A stretch of 64,000 nucleotides of DNA from positions 248,001-312,000 of the forward strand of contig CALSNA010000005.1 in the NCBI GenBank assembly GCA_943787595.1, in the 5' to 3' direction. The notes beneath the pieces were generated by a model. That model saw nothing but the letters and a program-made list of their open reading frames with translations, searched no databases and was not told the origin of the DNA. Source of the DNA: an uncultured Pseudomonadales bacterium (GTDB lineage Bacteria > Pseudomonadota > Gammaproteobacteria > Pseudomonadales > Balneatricaceae). Positions 37,311 to 47,513 of this stretch are shown here, one piece after another. The number at the start of each line of letters is the position of its first letter. Within the stretch, counting starts at the first letter, position 1. Both the position numbers and the translations under genes were made by a program.

Positions 37311-38656
37311 CTATTCAATCTCATAAAACATGTTGATTTTGGGATAGATGTCGATGAAGGTGGCTTCCTGCATGCCTTCTGTGTCAGAGTCAGAAAAAGA
37401 AAGTTCTTGACTGAAAATCTGCACCTTCTGCGTCATGACATCGTCTCGCCTGTATTTTTGGGCGATAAGGCGCATTCCAGTGAGGGCATCTTTTCGCACT
37501 CAAACTTGGAAGGATAGGAATTTGGTCGGTTTTGAGATGCCCACACGTGCCTCTCTAACCGCACCTGTGCCGTTTAGATTATAGATGCTATGCACAATAT
37601 CTTCTCGCTGAAACTCCTGATTGCCCGCAATGTTCTGCGTGAATGTCGTCCATTGATTGGGTTTAGTGGTGTTCTCAACACCTCGAGTCTGAAGCATTCC
37701 ATCTATTACTTTACCCTCGCGATAGAGTATATTGCTGAATGTTGCCTCACCAAGTTGACCGGTGATTTGTAGTAACTCTTCAGTTAACTGCTGCATGCCC
37801 GCGCTTTTGATCATGAGGGCGTTCGAAAATTCTAACGACCACGCCTCTGCGCTATCGAACGTCCAGATGTAACTCTGGTTAAGAACTTCGTAGCCAAAAA
37901 CATCATCAACCATGTCGTTGTGTTTGACAAAGTCTGAGGAGGGAACGATAAGTTCTTCTTTTTGGATAGCACTGAACCAACTAGCTGGACGGGTAGGTCC
38001 GAGCGACTCGAGGAGGAGACAGAGACGAATCACATTTTGCATGCCCGGTAAGTTGAGGAATAGTAACGGATTCTTGTTAGCAATGAATTGAGGCAGGAGC
38101 TGGGCAAGCCATAATACGAATAAGGCCCCGAAGAGCCCTATTTGGAAGCCTAAGAATAGAAGTACGTTTGGGAGTGACTGGACGGAGATATTACTAAGTG
38201 GAAGGGTATCGATCTGTGGAAACGACGTTACTTGCGCGATGATAAACACAACGACGATCACAAAAAATTGGCGTCCCGCAAGATACCGCTCCACCATCTT
38301 TTTGTTTTGAAATAACTTGATCGCATCGCATCCACGAGGGTAGGTTTTCTTGAATGACATAACCTTTTTACCATTCAATGCTACGATGGCTATCTGAGTG
38401 CCTTCCAAACTGGCTAGAAGCAGGACCGCAAGTAGCATCACAGTGAAGGTGAGCCAGACTGGGGCGCCGTACATAACTGTGAGCGACGACTCACCTCCCG
38501 CCACTCCTCCAATGACAACGTAGAACGTACAACCGCCAAAACAGTGGCAACTAGACCAGCAAAAAAAGTGAGGGCATGCCGACCAAGACTAGAACCTTGC
38601 GATGCATCAACCTCGAAGCCAAAGGCATCTTGCAGAAAGTCCGCCATGCCCGTCAA
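37311..38656 (-). pseudogene. Silicon-transporter (SIT)-like membrane protein, interrupted
   Basis: The main frame (37500-38504) encodes membrane helices with LLLASLEGTQIAIVALNG and, after a hydrophilic loop, VERYLAGRQFFVIVVVFII. EGxQ followed by GRQ at helix positions is the pair of motifs that defines eukaryotic SIT/SIT-L silicon transporters. A helix-loop-helix region with PNVLLFLGFQIGLFGALFVL and LPQFIANKNPLLFLN and a long soluble tail follow. The 5' end lies in the next frame (from 38656, MADFLQDAFGF) and would join if the T4 run opposite 38538-38541 had one more T. At 37502 an in-frame TGA separates a 62-codon continuation to 37311. So one frameshift and one stop interrupt about 450 codons. 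Loss of function is likely; recoding is possible. Confidence 0.55.
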
Positions 38657-39095
38657 ACCTGTTTTTGGTATAGAATGAGTTTGGCTGTTTGAATAGATCT
38701 TCTGAGCAGTGTCCTTTAAAGTTCGACGTCACTACGCGCATTTGATTCATGGGTTAAGATTGCTTTAAGTTGAGCATGTGAAATATGATGTTGCTTTAAA
38801 AATTGTTTTATTTGGTCAAACATTGCGTATCCCTATTAATACTTTTTATAACTTACGAAGTGCCAATTCCCTTATTTTTAGGTTCTTAAATACTGTGTAA
38901 ATTACTATGCTCGATTAATTCGGTCGGCATAGTAGACAGCGATAAAATCTAAGCCAACAAAATAAGGTACAGAACCATAAGCCAGTTTATTACTCAAGTA
39001 AACGAACTCCAGCTTAATCTATACTACAAAGCAATGGCTACTTCCTAGACATCCCTGACAATATAGGCTTGGTCTGTTCGATTGACTTTATGAGT
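38657..39095. other. Gap, no gene recognised
   Basis: A short minus-strand frame around 38720-38825 (MFDQIKQFLKQHHISHAQLK) ends in AILTHESNARSD. It looks like a small DNA-binding or phage-like peptide but is unassigned. No promoter or repeat can be called. Confidence 0.35.
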
Positions 39096-39320
39096 GACAG
39101 TCCTCACAACACAGTTTGATTTAGAACATTCAATGCGCTGGACGACTTCAATCGGAAAGTTCTTGGAATATATGTTGGCAGCGGCACACTATCAACTTGA
39201 GTTACCCGATACCTCGAGCAATTAGCAATCTGGTATGGCGATCTGGAAAAGCTTCTGGTGTGATAATGACTCTGAATTTACTTCATATGAATTTATAAAT
39301 TAGTATTAAAGGCATCAAAT
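39096..39320 (+). pseudogene. IS3-type integrase-core relic
   Basis: Fragments read FRTFNALDDFNRKVLGIYVG, RYLEQLAIWYGDLEKLLV and DNDSEFTSYEF. They align with the YRTFNIIDDFNRQLLGIDI and RVDNGSEFTS region of the intact IS3 copies, with stops and one frame change. No IS end is found. Confidence 0.7.
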
Positions 39321-39559
39321 TATTGTAGGTTAAAAATTGGTAGTCACATAAAAAATTCGAGAAACGAAAGGATTTACCTAATTAAAACTTGCCAAAAAGA
39401 TAGATCTGAGTCGTAAAACAATCAATACCATATAAAATAGAATTTTTATTCTTTCCACGATACTAGCGATTTAAAATGGCAAGAGCGTTGGATACAAATA
39501 TAAAATAACTCTTTTGGTTACAATATTAATTGTAGAAGAAAAAATGAAAAATGAAAACA

Positions 39560-39722
39560 CTGTACTGATTAATTTTTTGAGGAAATAGAACTTAATAAAG
39601 GTTTGATTGAATGGAGTGAGTTTGAATAGTGTAAATTTATTGACTGTAATTTATCAGAAAAAAATTGTATTGAATGTAAATTCAACCGTTGCAGTCTCAG
39701 CCTTACTAAATTAATGGAATAA
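39560..39722 (+). pseudogene. Pentapeptide-repeat gene fragment
   Basis: The frame reads EEIELNKGLIEWSEFE, a TAG stop, then CKFIDCNLSEKNCIECKFNR, CSLSLTKL. The C-x-F-x-x-C-x-L rhythm is that of a Qnr-like pentapeptide protein, distinct from the FGEG type at 5605. Only the first part is left. Confidence 0.6.
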
Positions 39723-39777
39723 CTGAATATGTTGTTTTAATAATGAGGTATTTACAGGTATAAAAACATGTCTTAAT

Positions 39778-39827
39778 AACAATAGTAACCTGATACATAT
39801 TCAAAAATGTATCAGGTTACTATTGTT
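39778..39827. terminator. Long perfect hairpin (21-bp stem)
   Basis: The arms AACAATAGTAACCTGATACAT (read to 20 bases: ACAATAGTAACCTGATACAT) at 39778-39798 and its exact complement at 39807-39827 surround an 8-base loop. It lies 46 bp beyond the autotransporter stop codon and could end that minus-strand transcript. No long U-run follows, so its role is not certain. Confidence 0.7.
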
Positions 39828-39872
39828 AGCTTAGTTAAAGTCAATACGGGGTCAGAAAATAATGATTGCCAT

Positions 39873-42818
39873 TTAAAAATTACCACTAAAGCCCAAACTG
39901 GCCTGACTACTATAATAGATGTTATGTCCCACAGATCTGTTTAGGGAATAACTAAGAAAGCCAGACACGTTATCTGACATTTTCCACTTCCCCTGAGCTG
40001 CAATATGAGCAATAAAAGCATCGATATCACTTCCCCGTATTGTCCAGTTGGCCTGATCTAGGGATACATCCCTGTCTAGGGTTCTAGAACTTTCTATTAA
40101 GCCTGTTTTCAAGCCAAAGTCAACTCTCCAGATCATATCACCAGCATTCGTTTTGGGGTTGAAATCAAGCACAGTACCCACTTCAAATTCTGCCGATGTT
40201 TGAATACCACTCTTTACATAAAGTGCAGTATCAGAAGGGCCTGTTTCTTGATAGGACTTATTTACCAATGACTGGAAACTTAGACTGCTATAACCTGTCA
40301 GCATACTTGTATTACTCTTTATCAGTGGACGAGACAGGCGAGCCTTACCAAACAGCGCTGGCTCTGTAGTTGAAGAATTGTGCGTATTTGTAGAAGAGTT
40401 AAAATTAACCGTTCTGTTTATGGCACGCTTACTTAAGCCCAAGCCACCATTTAATTCTGTACGCACGCTGCCTATCTCAGTAAATTCTGTGGTGCCATCA
40501 TAATAAGTGAATAATGATGCAAACTTATTTTCAGATGTAGAGCTGACATCCGAAGCCAAGCTGGATCTAGAATAACTCACACCTACACCAAAGCGTTCAT
40601 CTTTACTTTGTTCCAGATCACGCCCAATGATAAAAGATTCATCTGTTGATTTATAGCCACTGGCAGTATCGCAGGCTTTGTATTCTATTCGATTAGTGTA
40701 TATCGATCCCCAAGCAGATCCATCTGAATCTGAATCTGAATCTACAGTGTGATGTATATTCATTGTGCTATTCAGCAAAGATGCTATTTGATCTTTGGTA
40801 TCGTTAGCACTTTGTGAATGAATTTCACCACTAATTTGGGAGATAGCAGTTTGTAACGCAGTCCCTGATAAGCCGACCAGACCTCCAAAAGGATTTACAC
40901 TTGGAGTACCTCCTGACGCAGATGATGTTGAAGCAACCAGCCCTGAATTGGATGATGTCCATGATGCTGATGTTGGTCGTAGGAAAGCCAGTGCTGTCAT
41001 GGCTATCTGGTCATTATATTTGCCATTGGATATTGTATATAGCCCATAACTCTCTGGAGTTAATGTCAGGTCGATGTAATTGCCACCATAGACAACATCA
41101 AAACGAGTGTTATCTGACAACCCAGAGGACGGTTGGTTAATTGTGCCAAACGTTCCGTTAACACCAGCAGTCTTGGTCGTTGTAACTATACGAAAGGTAT
41201 CACCAACATCTGGTTTAAACGTGTTATTAGCCGATCCTGAAATACCATTCAATTTAATATCAAGCGTACCACCAACAGTAATGGTACTATTTGCACCTGT
41301 AACCTCAATACGATCATAGCTGCCCGCACCACCCCCTGAACTGTAGGTAGTTCCGTCAATTTCTTCGGTCAAGGTATTGCCAGAGTTCAAAACAATATTG
41401 CCAGTAGATGTAAGCGTACCAGGAGAGTTACCAGGAGACACTGTACCACTGGAGGTAATTCCGGCAATAGTACCAGCGCCCTTTAGCACACCGTTAGCAT
41501 TAACGACAACAGCACCGGCCAGGCTGCCATTATTAACCAGTGAGCCGGCATCAACCACAAAATTACCGGTAAATGTATTAGTACCCGATAAGGTCAAGGC
41601 GGAGCTCCCTGTTTTAGTTAACGTGCCACCACTGGATGCGCTATCATCACTTAATACCCCGGAAATTGTTGTATCAATACCTGTGTTAATACTGCCGCCA
41701 CTTGCATCAATTGAAAAGTTGGTGGCAAGAGATGAGGTTGATCCCGATGCAACATTAAACTGACCACCGGAGAATTTAGCACTCACCAGACTGCCATTAT
41801 TAGTCATCGAGCCGTTAGCATTAAGAACAACAGCACCGGCCAGGCTGCCATTATTAACCAGCGATCCGGCATCAACCACAAAATTACCAGTAAATGTATT
41901 AGTACCCGATAAGGTCAAGGCAGAACTCCCTATTTTAGTTAACGTGCCACCACTGGATGCGCTATCATCACTTAATACCCCGGAAATTGTTGTATCAATA
42001 CCTGTGTTAATACTGCCGCCATTTGCATCAATCGAGAAGTCGGTGCCAAGAGATGAGGCCGATCCCGATGCAATATTAAGCTGACCACCAGAGAATTTAG
42101 GCAATACCGCACTAGAAGCCAACTGAGCAACTGTAAATTCAGATCCTGAACCTATTGGCGGCGTACTCGATGCAGCATTCTGTCTCTGAACTTCCGATGA
42201 ACTTACTACACTGTCCTGGGTAAGCGGACCCGCACCCGTACCATTGATTGTACCCCCAGAAGTGTATATACGATAACCAGCAAGAGAAAAGTTACCAGCC
42301 AATGATTCAACGGACCAGGTAAAATATGTGTCTGAACTGGTATAACTTGATTTATTACCTGAGTGGGTCGGAAGAATGACGCCGCTCTTTAAAGCCGACG
42401 CATTAGGCGCTGGTACTGATGAACACATATCATATGCACAACCTCCAGGTGCTGTATCGTAAGCAATGGTGTAAGTATAGTTAGCACTAGTTAGCGGCAA
42501 AGTGATTTTTGCCACATCACCTGTACTCCACTGCCACCAGGCAGTAGATGATGTATCTGCTCCTGTAGGTACGCTACTGTTAGCACTAAAATATAAGTTT
42601 ATATTTCCACTGGAACTAGAACTTTCAGTCCCATATTGCTTGATAGCAATACCCTGACCTGCCTGGATCCAGGTTGGAGTATTTGCAGAAGATTGAGTGA
42701 ACAGGTGCCCAGCATAAGACATGCTGGATAAGAAAGCTAAAATAAACAAGATTGATATTTTGATAAGCAATGACTTAATTAAAAAAATCACACTATCATT
42801 TCCTAAAAAATTAAACAT
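39873..42818 (-). CDS. Autotransporter (type Va) with tandem passenger repeats
   Basis: This 981-residue protein has a signal peptide (IKISILFILAFLSSMSYAGH, about 18-37). The first passenger part (about 40-230) has few cysteines. A passenger with two 107-residue tandem repeats follows (about 240-453), containing PATR-type motifs GGTLTKIGSSALTLSGTNTF. Then come VSPGNSPGTLTSTGNIVL (another autotransporter hallmark), a linker, and a C-terminal beta-barrel (about 710-981) ending in LGFSGNF with terminal Phe as the BAM signal. It would export its passenger to the cell surface as an adhesin or enzyme. No catalytic motif is seen. Upstream lies a degraded duplicate of its N-terminal region. Confidence 0.88.
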   Translation of the reverse strand: MFNFLGNDSVIFLIKSLLIKISILFILAFLSSMSYAGHLFTQSSANTPTWIQAGQGIAIKQYGTESSSSSGNINLYFSANSSVPTGADTSSTAWWQWSTGDVAKITLPLTSANYTYTIAYDTAPGGCAYDMCSSVPAPNASALKSGVILPTHSGNKSSYTSSDTYFTWSVESLAGNFSLAGYRIYTSGGTINGTGAGPLTQDSVVSSSEVQRQNAASSTPPIGSGSEFTVAQLASSAVLPKFSGGQLNIASGSASSLGTDFSIDANGGSINTGIDTTISGVLSDDSASSGGTLTKIGSSALTLSGTNTFTGNFVVDAGSLVNNGSLAGAVVLNANGSMTNNGSLVSAKFSGGQFNVASGSTSSLATNFSIDASGGSINTGIDTTISGVLSDDSASSGGTLTKTGSSALTLSGTNTFTGNFVVDAGSLVNNGSLAGAVVVNANGVLKGAGTIAGITSSGTVSPGNSPGTLTSTGNIVLNSGNTLTEEIDGTTYSSGGGAGSYDRIEVTGANSTITVGGTLDIKLNGISGSANNTFKPDVGDTFRIVTTTKTAGVNGTFGTINQPSSGLSDNTRFDVVYGGNYIDLTLTPESYGLYTISNGKYNDQIAMTALAFLRPTSASWTSSNSGLVASTSSASGGTPSVNPFGGLVGLSGTALQTAISQISGEIHSQSANDTKDQIASLLNSTMNIHHTVDSDSDSDGSAWGSIYTNRIEYKACDTASGYKSTDESFIIGRDLEQSKDERFGVGVSYSRSSLASDVSSTSENKFASLFTYYDGTTEFTEIGSVRTELNGGLGLSKRAINRTVNFNSSTNTHNSSTTEPALFGKARLSRPLIKSNTSMLTGYSSLSFQSLVNKSYQETGPSDTALYVKSGIQTSAEFEVGTVLDFNPKTNAGDMIWRVDFGLKTGLIESSRTLDRDVSLDQANWTIRGSDIDAFIAHIAAQGKWKMSDNVSGFLSYSLNRSVGHNIYYSSQASLGFSGNF
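41462..42103. repeat. Two 321-bp tandem repeats in the autotransporter gene
   Basis: The units have an exact 321-bp period (107 codons), measured at GCTATCATCA (41640 and 41961) and at the KFSGGQ codons (about 41766 and 42087). The copies are about 93 percent identical by eye. They form one structural turn set of the passenger and are a site for copy-number change. Confidence 0.85.
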
Positions 42819-42867
42819 TTCTGTTTACTCTGTAATTTGATTTTAGAAAAAATTTTTAAAAAAACAG

Positions 42868-42889
42868 CAATAGAATAAAAATTCTATTG
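42868..42889. promoter_or_regulatory. Palindrome in the autotransporter leader
   Basis: CAATAGAAT and ATTCTATTG are exact complements around AAAA, about 50 bases before the autotransporter start codon. It may be an operator or leader stem. The surrounding region is extremely AT-rich. Confidence 0.4.
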
Positions 42890-43849
42890 TAATACATATT
42901 TTTATTATAATTCTATATGTTAAATAAATTCAATATTTTTATTCTTATTTATATTATTCCAAGATTAGCATTACGCAAAAAAAATATTCTAAAATTAATA
43001 TAAAAAACAAAAATTTTAAAATGAAAGTTAAAATGATATAAAAATAGCAAAAATTTATTTTCCTATATATTTCATTAACTAACAACTGTTGAGATATGAA
43101 AGCTCAATACCCACTTATAGGTTCAGCCTCGTGCTGAGTTTATTATGTATATTAAATACCCACATTTAACGCAGACTCTATGGCCACAAATAAACTTCGA
43201 TGCTATTGATACAAAGTGTACTAAGCTTTAAAGATCAATCGGATAAACAAGTTAGATGTTATCAATACATGTAATCCACCCATTTTAAGTAACCAACATT
43301 GGTAAAACTGCACAAAATTCATTCTATACCCCAGGCATCGCTTTGCCACATCGGTCTCTTACTGATGCTTTAATATCGACAGTATCTGGCTATTGCTATA
43401 ACGTGACTTACTTAGAAAAACTCTATTCATTTAGGCTAGTGTAATTTTATACAGATAACTGCTCTGGTTTTCGTGGAGATTACATACACAGTAGTTGATG
43501 CCACCTGTATTCAGGTCCTCAACGTCTATGCAAATATATATCAAACCGGCCTACCGAAATCTCAAGGAAAAATTATAAGTCGCTTACAACTATAGCCACC
43601 ATAGTGGCTTAAAATAAAAAAGCCTTATGCGATTCTTATGACAAAAATGAGAGCTTGGCGATCGACTGTCGCCCAGGGTTACAAGACCAAGATATAATGT
43701 CCTGCAGATCTCATATCTGGTTACTGCATCAACAACCAAATAATCTGTACTTGCCAAAACTTATGGATGACATGCCAGCTTCTGGCTTTCTTGTTTTCTA
43801 ACGTATTAGAACCAGACACTATTATTGATGGTGCAGGTGCAACTGTTTT
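42890..43849. other. Gap, AT-rich, no gene
   Basis: AT content rises toward the autotransporter. Short frames carry no motif. A few stretches near 43480-43760 have higher complexity and may be remnants of mobile DNA, but none can be named. Confidence 0.35.
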
Positions 43850-44200
43850 ACCACATTTACTGCACTACTCTGGTGAATCAGTCAGCACCTTTACCGGTGA
43901 TTGTATGCCTAAACTGGCATAACTTAATTTCTGATGCGAGTATGCTGGAAAATGGCTAACCTCTTCCTAATAGAGGCAACGTGATTCTCACCACATCACT
44001 TGTGCCTAACTGCCAACAAGCAGTAAATGATGTACTGGGTGGTGAACGTGAGGTACGGTTAAAATTGAAATTATAACGTTATACTGTACGCGCTAAAACT
44101 GTCTTTAACGATAGCCAGATCTGCCTGAATTTAGGTTAGAGTGTTTGAGTAGGCTTACGAGAAAAAATATCCGGCATAAAAAGCACTATATCAAAACTAA
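43850..44200 (-). pseudogene. Degraded duplicate of the autotransporter N-terminal region
   Basis: The plus-strand text AAACTGGCATAACTTAATTT (43921) matches GAACTGGTATAACTTGATTT inside the autotransporter (about 42336). CACATCACTTGTGCCTAACT then matches CACATCACCTGTACTCCACT, and TCCGGCATAAAAAG sits at the position of its signal peptide. Order and spacing are kept over about 280 bp, with many stops. It marks an ancient tandem duplication of this surface protein. Confidence 0.65.
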
Positions 44201-44321
44201 AATTAATAACATGATTCCATTGTTTTATAAGATATTATAGTAGATAAGTATTACTTTTTATGATTGAATTTAAGTTATTTTATTGTAACATTTGATTACG
44301 TCATAAATTTCTGGAGTTTAA

Positions 44322-44856
44322 ATGTTTGATAAAAAATCATATTTGGTGCAAATACCCCTATTAAATTAAGTCAGCGCTTATTATTAAAATTCGCAACACT
44401 ATCCCCACTAACATGGATGCCTATTTATACAGAACATACAATCGCCAACACTAATGTTGAGATAACAAAGAAAACTATGTGGCTATTCTGGATATATTAA
44501 TTCCAGGGGATATATCGCCAAGTGCTACGGATGTAAAAATCGATTCAATCTTATTACATGTATCATCTAAAATAGATAATTATCCTGATTTAATTAAACA
44601 AGGAACGACTTGGTTCAACATTACAGCGATGAAATCATTTAACCAGGCCTATATTGAGCTGTCCACCGATCTTAAAACGAAGATCATTGAGGTGGCTTTT
44701 AAACAAGCCAATATGACTTTGCCTAAAGTATTTATTGAGTGCATCAGAGATGATGCAATGACTGCCTACTACCAAATAGAGGCATCCTGGTCAGGCATGT
44801 TACTTGCACAACCTATTCAAACTCAGGGCTATCCACAATATGACAAACCCACTTAA
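44322..44856 (+). pseudogene. Gluconate 2-dehydrogenase subunit-3-like protein, frameshifted
   Basis: The frame 44479-44856 (125 codons) reads AILDILIPGDISPSATDVKI and ends GYPQYDKPT, the pattern of the small subunits that accompany membrane GMC dehydrogenases. The expected signal peptide is present upstream in another frame (LSQRLLLKFATLSPLTWMPI) and joins only by a frame change near 44455. So the gene is probably dead, as is its GMC partner, which overlaps it by 17 bp. Confidence 0.6.
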
Positions 44857-46441
44857 ACATTTTAATCCTGATGTTGTCGTTATCGGATCAGGCCCCGGTG
44901 GTGCAGCAGCATGGCGTTTAATTCAACACGGATATAAGGTCATTATTTTAGAAGCAGATCCAAAATATGTGCCTGCAGAATATTATCGGCTGTCATATTC
45001 TAATTGGGAACAACCGTTTCCCAAAAAAGAAGGTTCAATAGCACCCTATGAAGTATCTGGACTACAAAATATAGCGAAACTCGACAATCAGCTGCGTTCA
45101 TGGAATCAAAACAAAGGCTACCTCTTCTCTAAAGTACGTCGTACCAGTATAGGTTACCATCATGTAAGAGGCGTAGGGGGTAGCTCATTGCATTTTACTG
45201 GAGAGGCCCATCGCTTAAGCTATAAAGAATTAGAGCCTTACTATCAGATTGCTGAACAACTTGTAGGCGTTGCCGGGCCTGATATTGATCAACGTTCTCC
45301 TCGTTCATTACCTTATTCACAACCTGCTCACACCAACAGTTATGCTGCCCAAATGCTTGCAGAAGCAGCAATAAAACCAGGCCACCATCTACAGGCAAAC
45401 TCATTAGCAATCCTTAGCAAACCATATGATGGAAGACCGGCTTGTAATTATTGTGGTGGCTGACAAAGAGGATGCCAACCTTCAGATAAAGGCAGCATTG
45501 ATGTTACTTATTTGAAGCATGCATTAAAAAGCAAGCGGTGCTTTATGCTAACGGAAGAAGAAGTACTCAAAATTGGCACTAACAAAAATACAGTGACTGA
45601 TATCCTGTTCTCTTATCAAAGCACTATGCATAAACTGTCGGTTAAGCTATTAGTACTTTCAGCAGATGCCATCTAGTCACCTAAATTATTGCTTAATTCT
45701 TTTAATGTGCACCACAACACCGGTTTAGCCAATAGCAGCAGGCAGGTTGGCAAAAATTTTATGGAAACCTTATTAACAACTGTGTCAGCACTTCACCCAG
45801 AATAATTAGGAAGCCACAGAGGCTTGCCTGTAAACTGGGTGAGTTGGCGTGATAATTATCCTGAAGCTATTCCAGGTGTAATTGGGGGCTGCCGCTTTGG
45901 GCCTTCAATAGCTGAAAGTGATCTAGTAGGTTCAGTGGCATACGCCAATCGAGTTGTACCAGGCTAGGGATTGGCACATAAATCAACCATCCGAAACACA
46001 TTTGGCCGAGTACTATCCATGACCGCAATAGGTGAAAGTCTGCCTCATCCAAATAGTTATGTGGATTTACCTGAAAAGGTTGATCAATTCAGTTTGCCAT
46101 TACCAGGGCTTCGTCCATATTTAAATAAGAATGCTATATCCCGACTAAAATATATGCGCACAGAATGTGAGAAAATCCTTAATGTAGCAGGTTGTGCTTT
46201 ACCATTTGAAGTATTTAGTTCTGCAGATGCATTTTCTTCAACTCATGTTTTTGGAACATGCAGAATGGGGTTAGATCCAATGACTAGTGTTTGTAATGCT
46301 TATGGTCAGGCTCATGATCTGAATAATCTATATTGTTGTGACGCTAGTGTATTTCCGTCTTCAGGGGGTGGAGAATCACCAGGCCTGACCATTCAGGCAT
46401 TGGCGATTCGCGCTGCCGATCATATCAAAGGCTTGGTTTAG
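44840..46441 (+). pseudogene. GMC-family oxidoreductase with four in-frame stops
   Basis: About 533 codons run in one frame, from MTNPLKHFNPDVVVIGSGPG (FAD-binding G-x-G-x-x-G) through VRGVGGSSLHFTGEAHRL, to the C-terminal GMC block FGTCRMGLDPM and SPGLTIQALAIRAADHI. No frameshift is seen, but TGA (45461), TAG (45674), TAA (45803) and TAG (45965) interrupt it. The TGA replaces the last Cys of CNYCGGxQRGC. GMC enzymes oxidise alcohols or sugars with FAD. The neighbouring small subunit and membrane protein suggest a membrane dehydrogenase complex. I judge it a pseudogene, with the TGA an open question. Confidence 0.85.
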
Positions 46442-46446
46442 TCATT

Positions 46447-47506
46447 ATGTTTAAATCATTACAACCAAATAGCAACCCAAGCCTGTTTGGCTTTTGGGCT
46501 GACTTTTGGCTAACTTCAGGTATTTCTATCATTGTTATTAGCTTATTGCTGGTATTTAACCTGACCAGTAGTGCTACTTTCACAACACCAAATAATCTTA
46601 TATCAATAACACTATTATTTCAGTTATTGATTAACTGGCCCCATTTCATGGTTTCATATAGATTACTTTATAGCCAGCCACATGTATTTAAACGCCACAA
46701 GTCAGCAGCAATCGTCGTCCCTTTAATGTTGCTAGGAATTGTGGCAACAATATTTTTTTTAAGTAAAGGAGATGAAAAACAACTAGGATGGTCCCTCTTG
46801 TTGGGATATATTTTTTGGCTGATCGCATCTTTCTATTTAGCGTGGCACTATGTGGGACAAGCATGGGGATGTTTCATAACATTTTCACTGCTTGTAAACC
46901 ATGATTGGGATAATCAGAAGAAATTAATTTTATACTGGAGTTTTAGAAGCTTAATTGCCTGGCATCTTGTTTGGGCGGCACAGTTATTACCTGACATTTC
47001 ATTATTTGCATGGCTTCAGTCTGATTTACTATATTACGGAGTAGCCACCACTGCTGTTGTGGGATGTCTGGCCTCTGGTTCAGTCGTAATTATGGCTTGG
47101 AGAGCCAAACAAATAGATATTCGATCATTAGGCATATTGTTTAGTATCTATTTCTGGTACTTAGCAATCTTTTTTGACAACAAATTTATTCTTTGGGTTC
47201 AGCTAGCCCATGCCCTACAGTACTTGGTTTTTGCCGCCAGAGTAGAGTTAAACCACGCCTCACTAGCAGATAACAAAATTATTTCTAAAAAAAACGCGAA
47301 CCCTTTTTATATATTTTTGTGCTACATTTTTAGGGTGGTTAATTTTTTGGCAAGCTGAACTTAGCACAAGTTTAGGCAGTGAAACGCCTACAATAATTGG
47401 CTTAGTCGCTATCGCAATTAATATTCACCATTACTATGTAGATAGTAACATCTGGAAACTACGGAGCAACTCAACCAAAAGAAAATTATTTAGTCATCTC
47501 CATTGA
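46447..47506 (+). pseudogene. Polytopic membrane protein, frameshifted near the 3' end
   Basis: The frame encodes about nine transmembrane helices (for example LINWPHFMVSYRLLYSQPHV and SFYLAWHYVGQAWGCFITFS, with conserved H residues). The annotated stop at 47358 follows a T5 run near 47311; removing one T continues the frame as FLGWLIFWQAELSTSLGSE to VAIAINIHHYYVDSNIWKLR and a stop at 47506. The IHHY-x-x-D end is typical of this uncharacterised family of gammaproteobacterial membrane proteins. It starts 6 bp after the GMC gene. The role is unknown, perhaps quinone or electron acceptor linked. Confidence 0.65.
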
Positions 47507-47513
47507 CGCACTA

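Noticed and set aside
41107-41763. Open frames on the plus strand across the autotransporter gene
   Set aside because: They are Pro/Val-rich antisense shadows of the repeat-containing coding strand, without start signals or motifs.
41462-42103. Possible CRISPR-like or satellite array
   Set aside because: The period is 321 bp, only two units, fully coding in the autotransporter frame.
45195-45410. Minus-strand frame inside the GMC gene
   Set aside because: Shadow of the conserved FAD domain on the plus strand.
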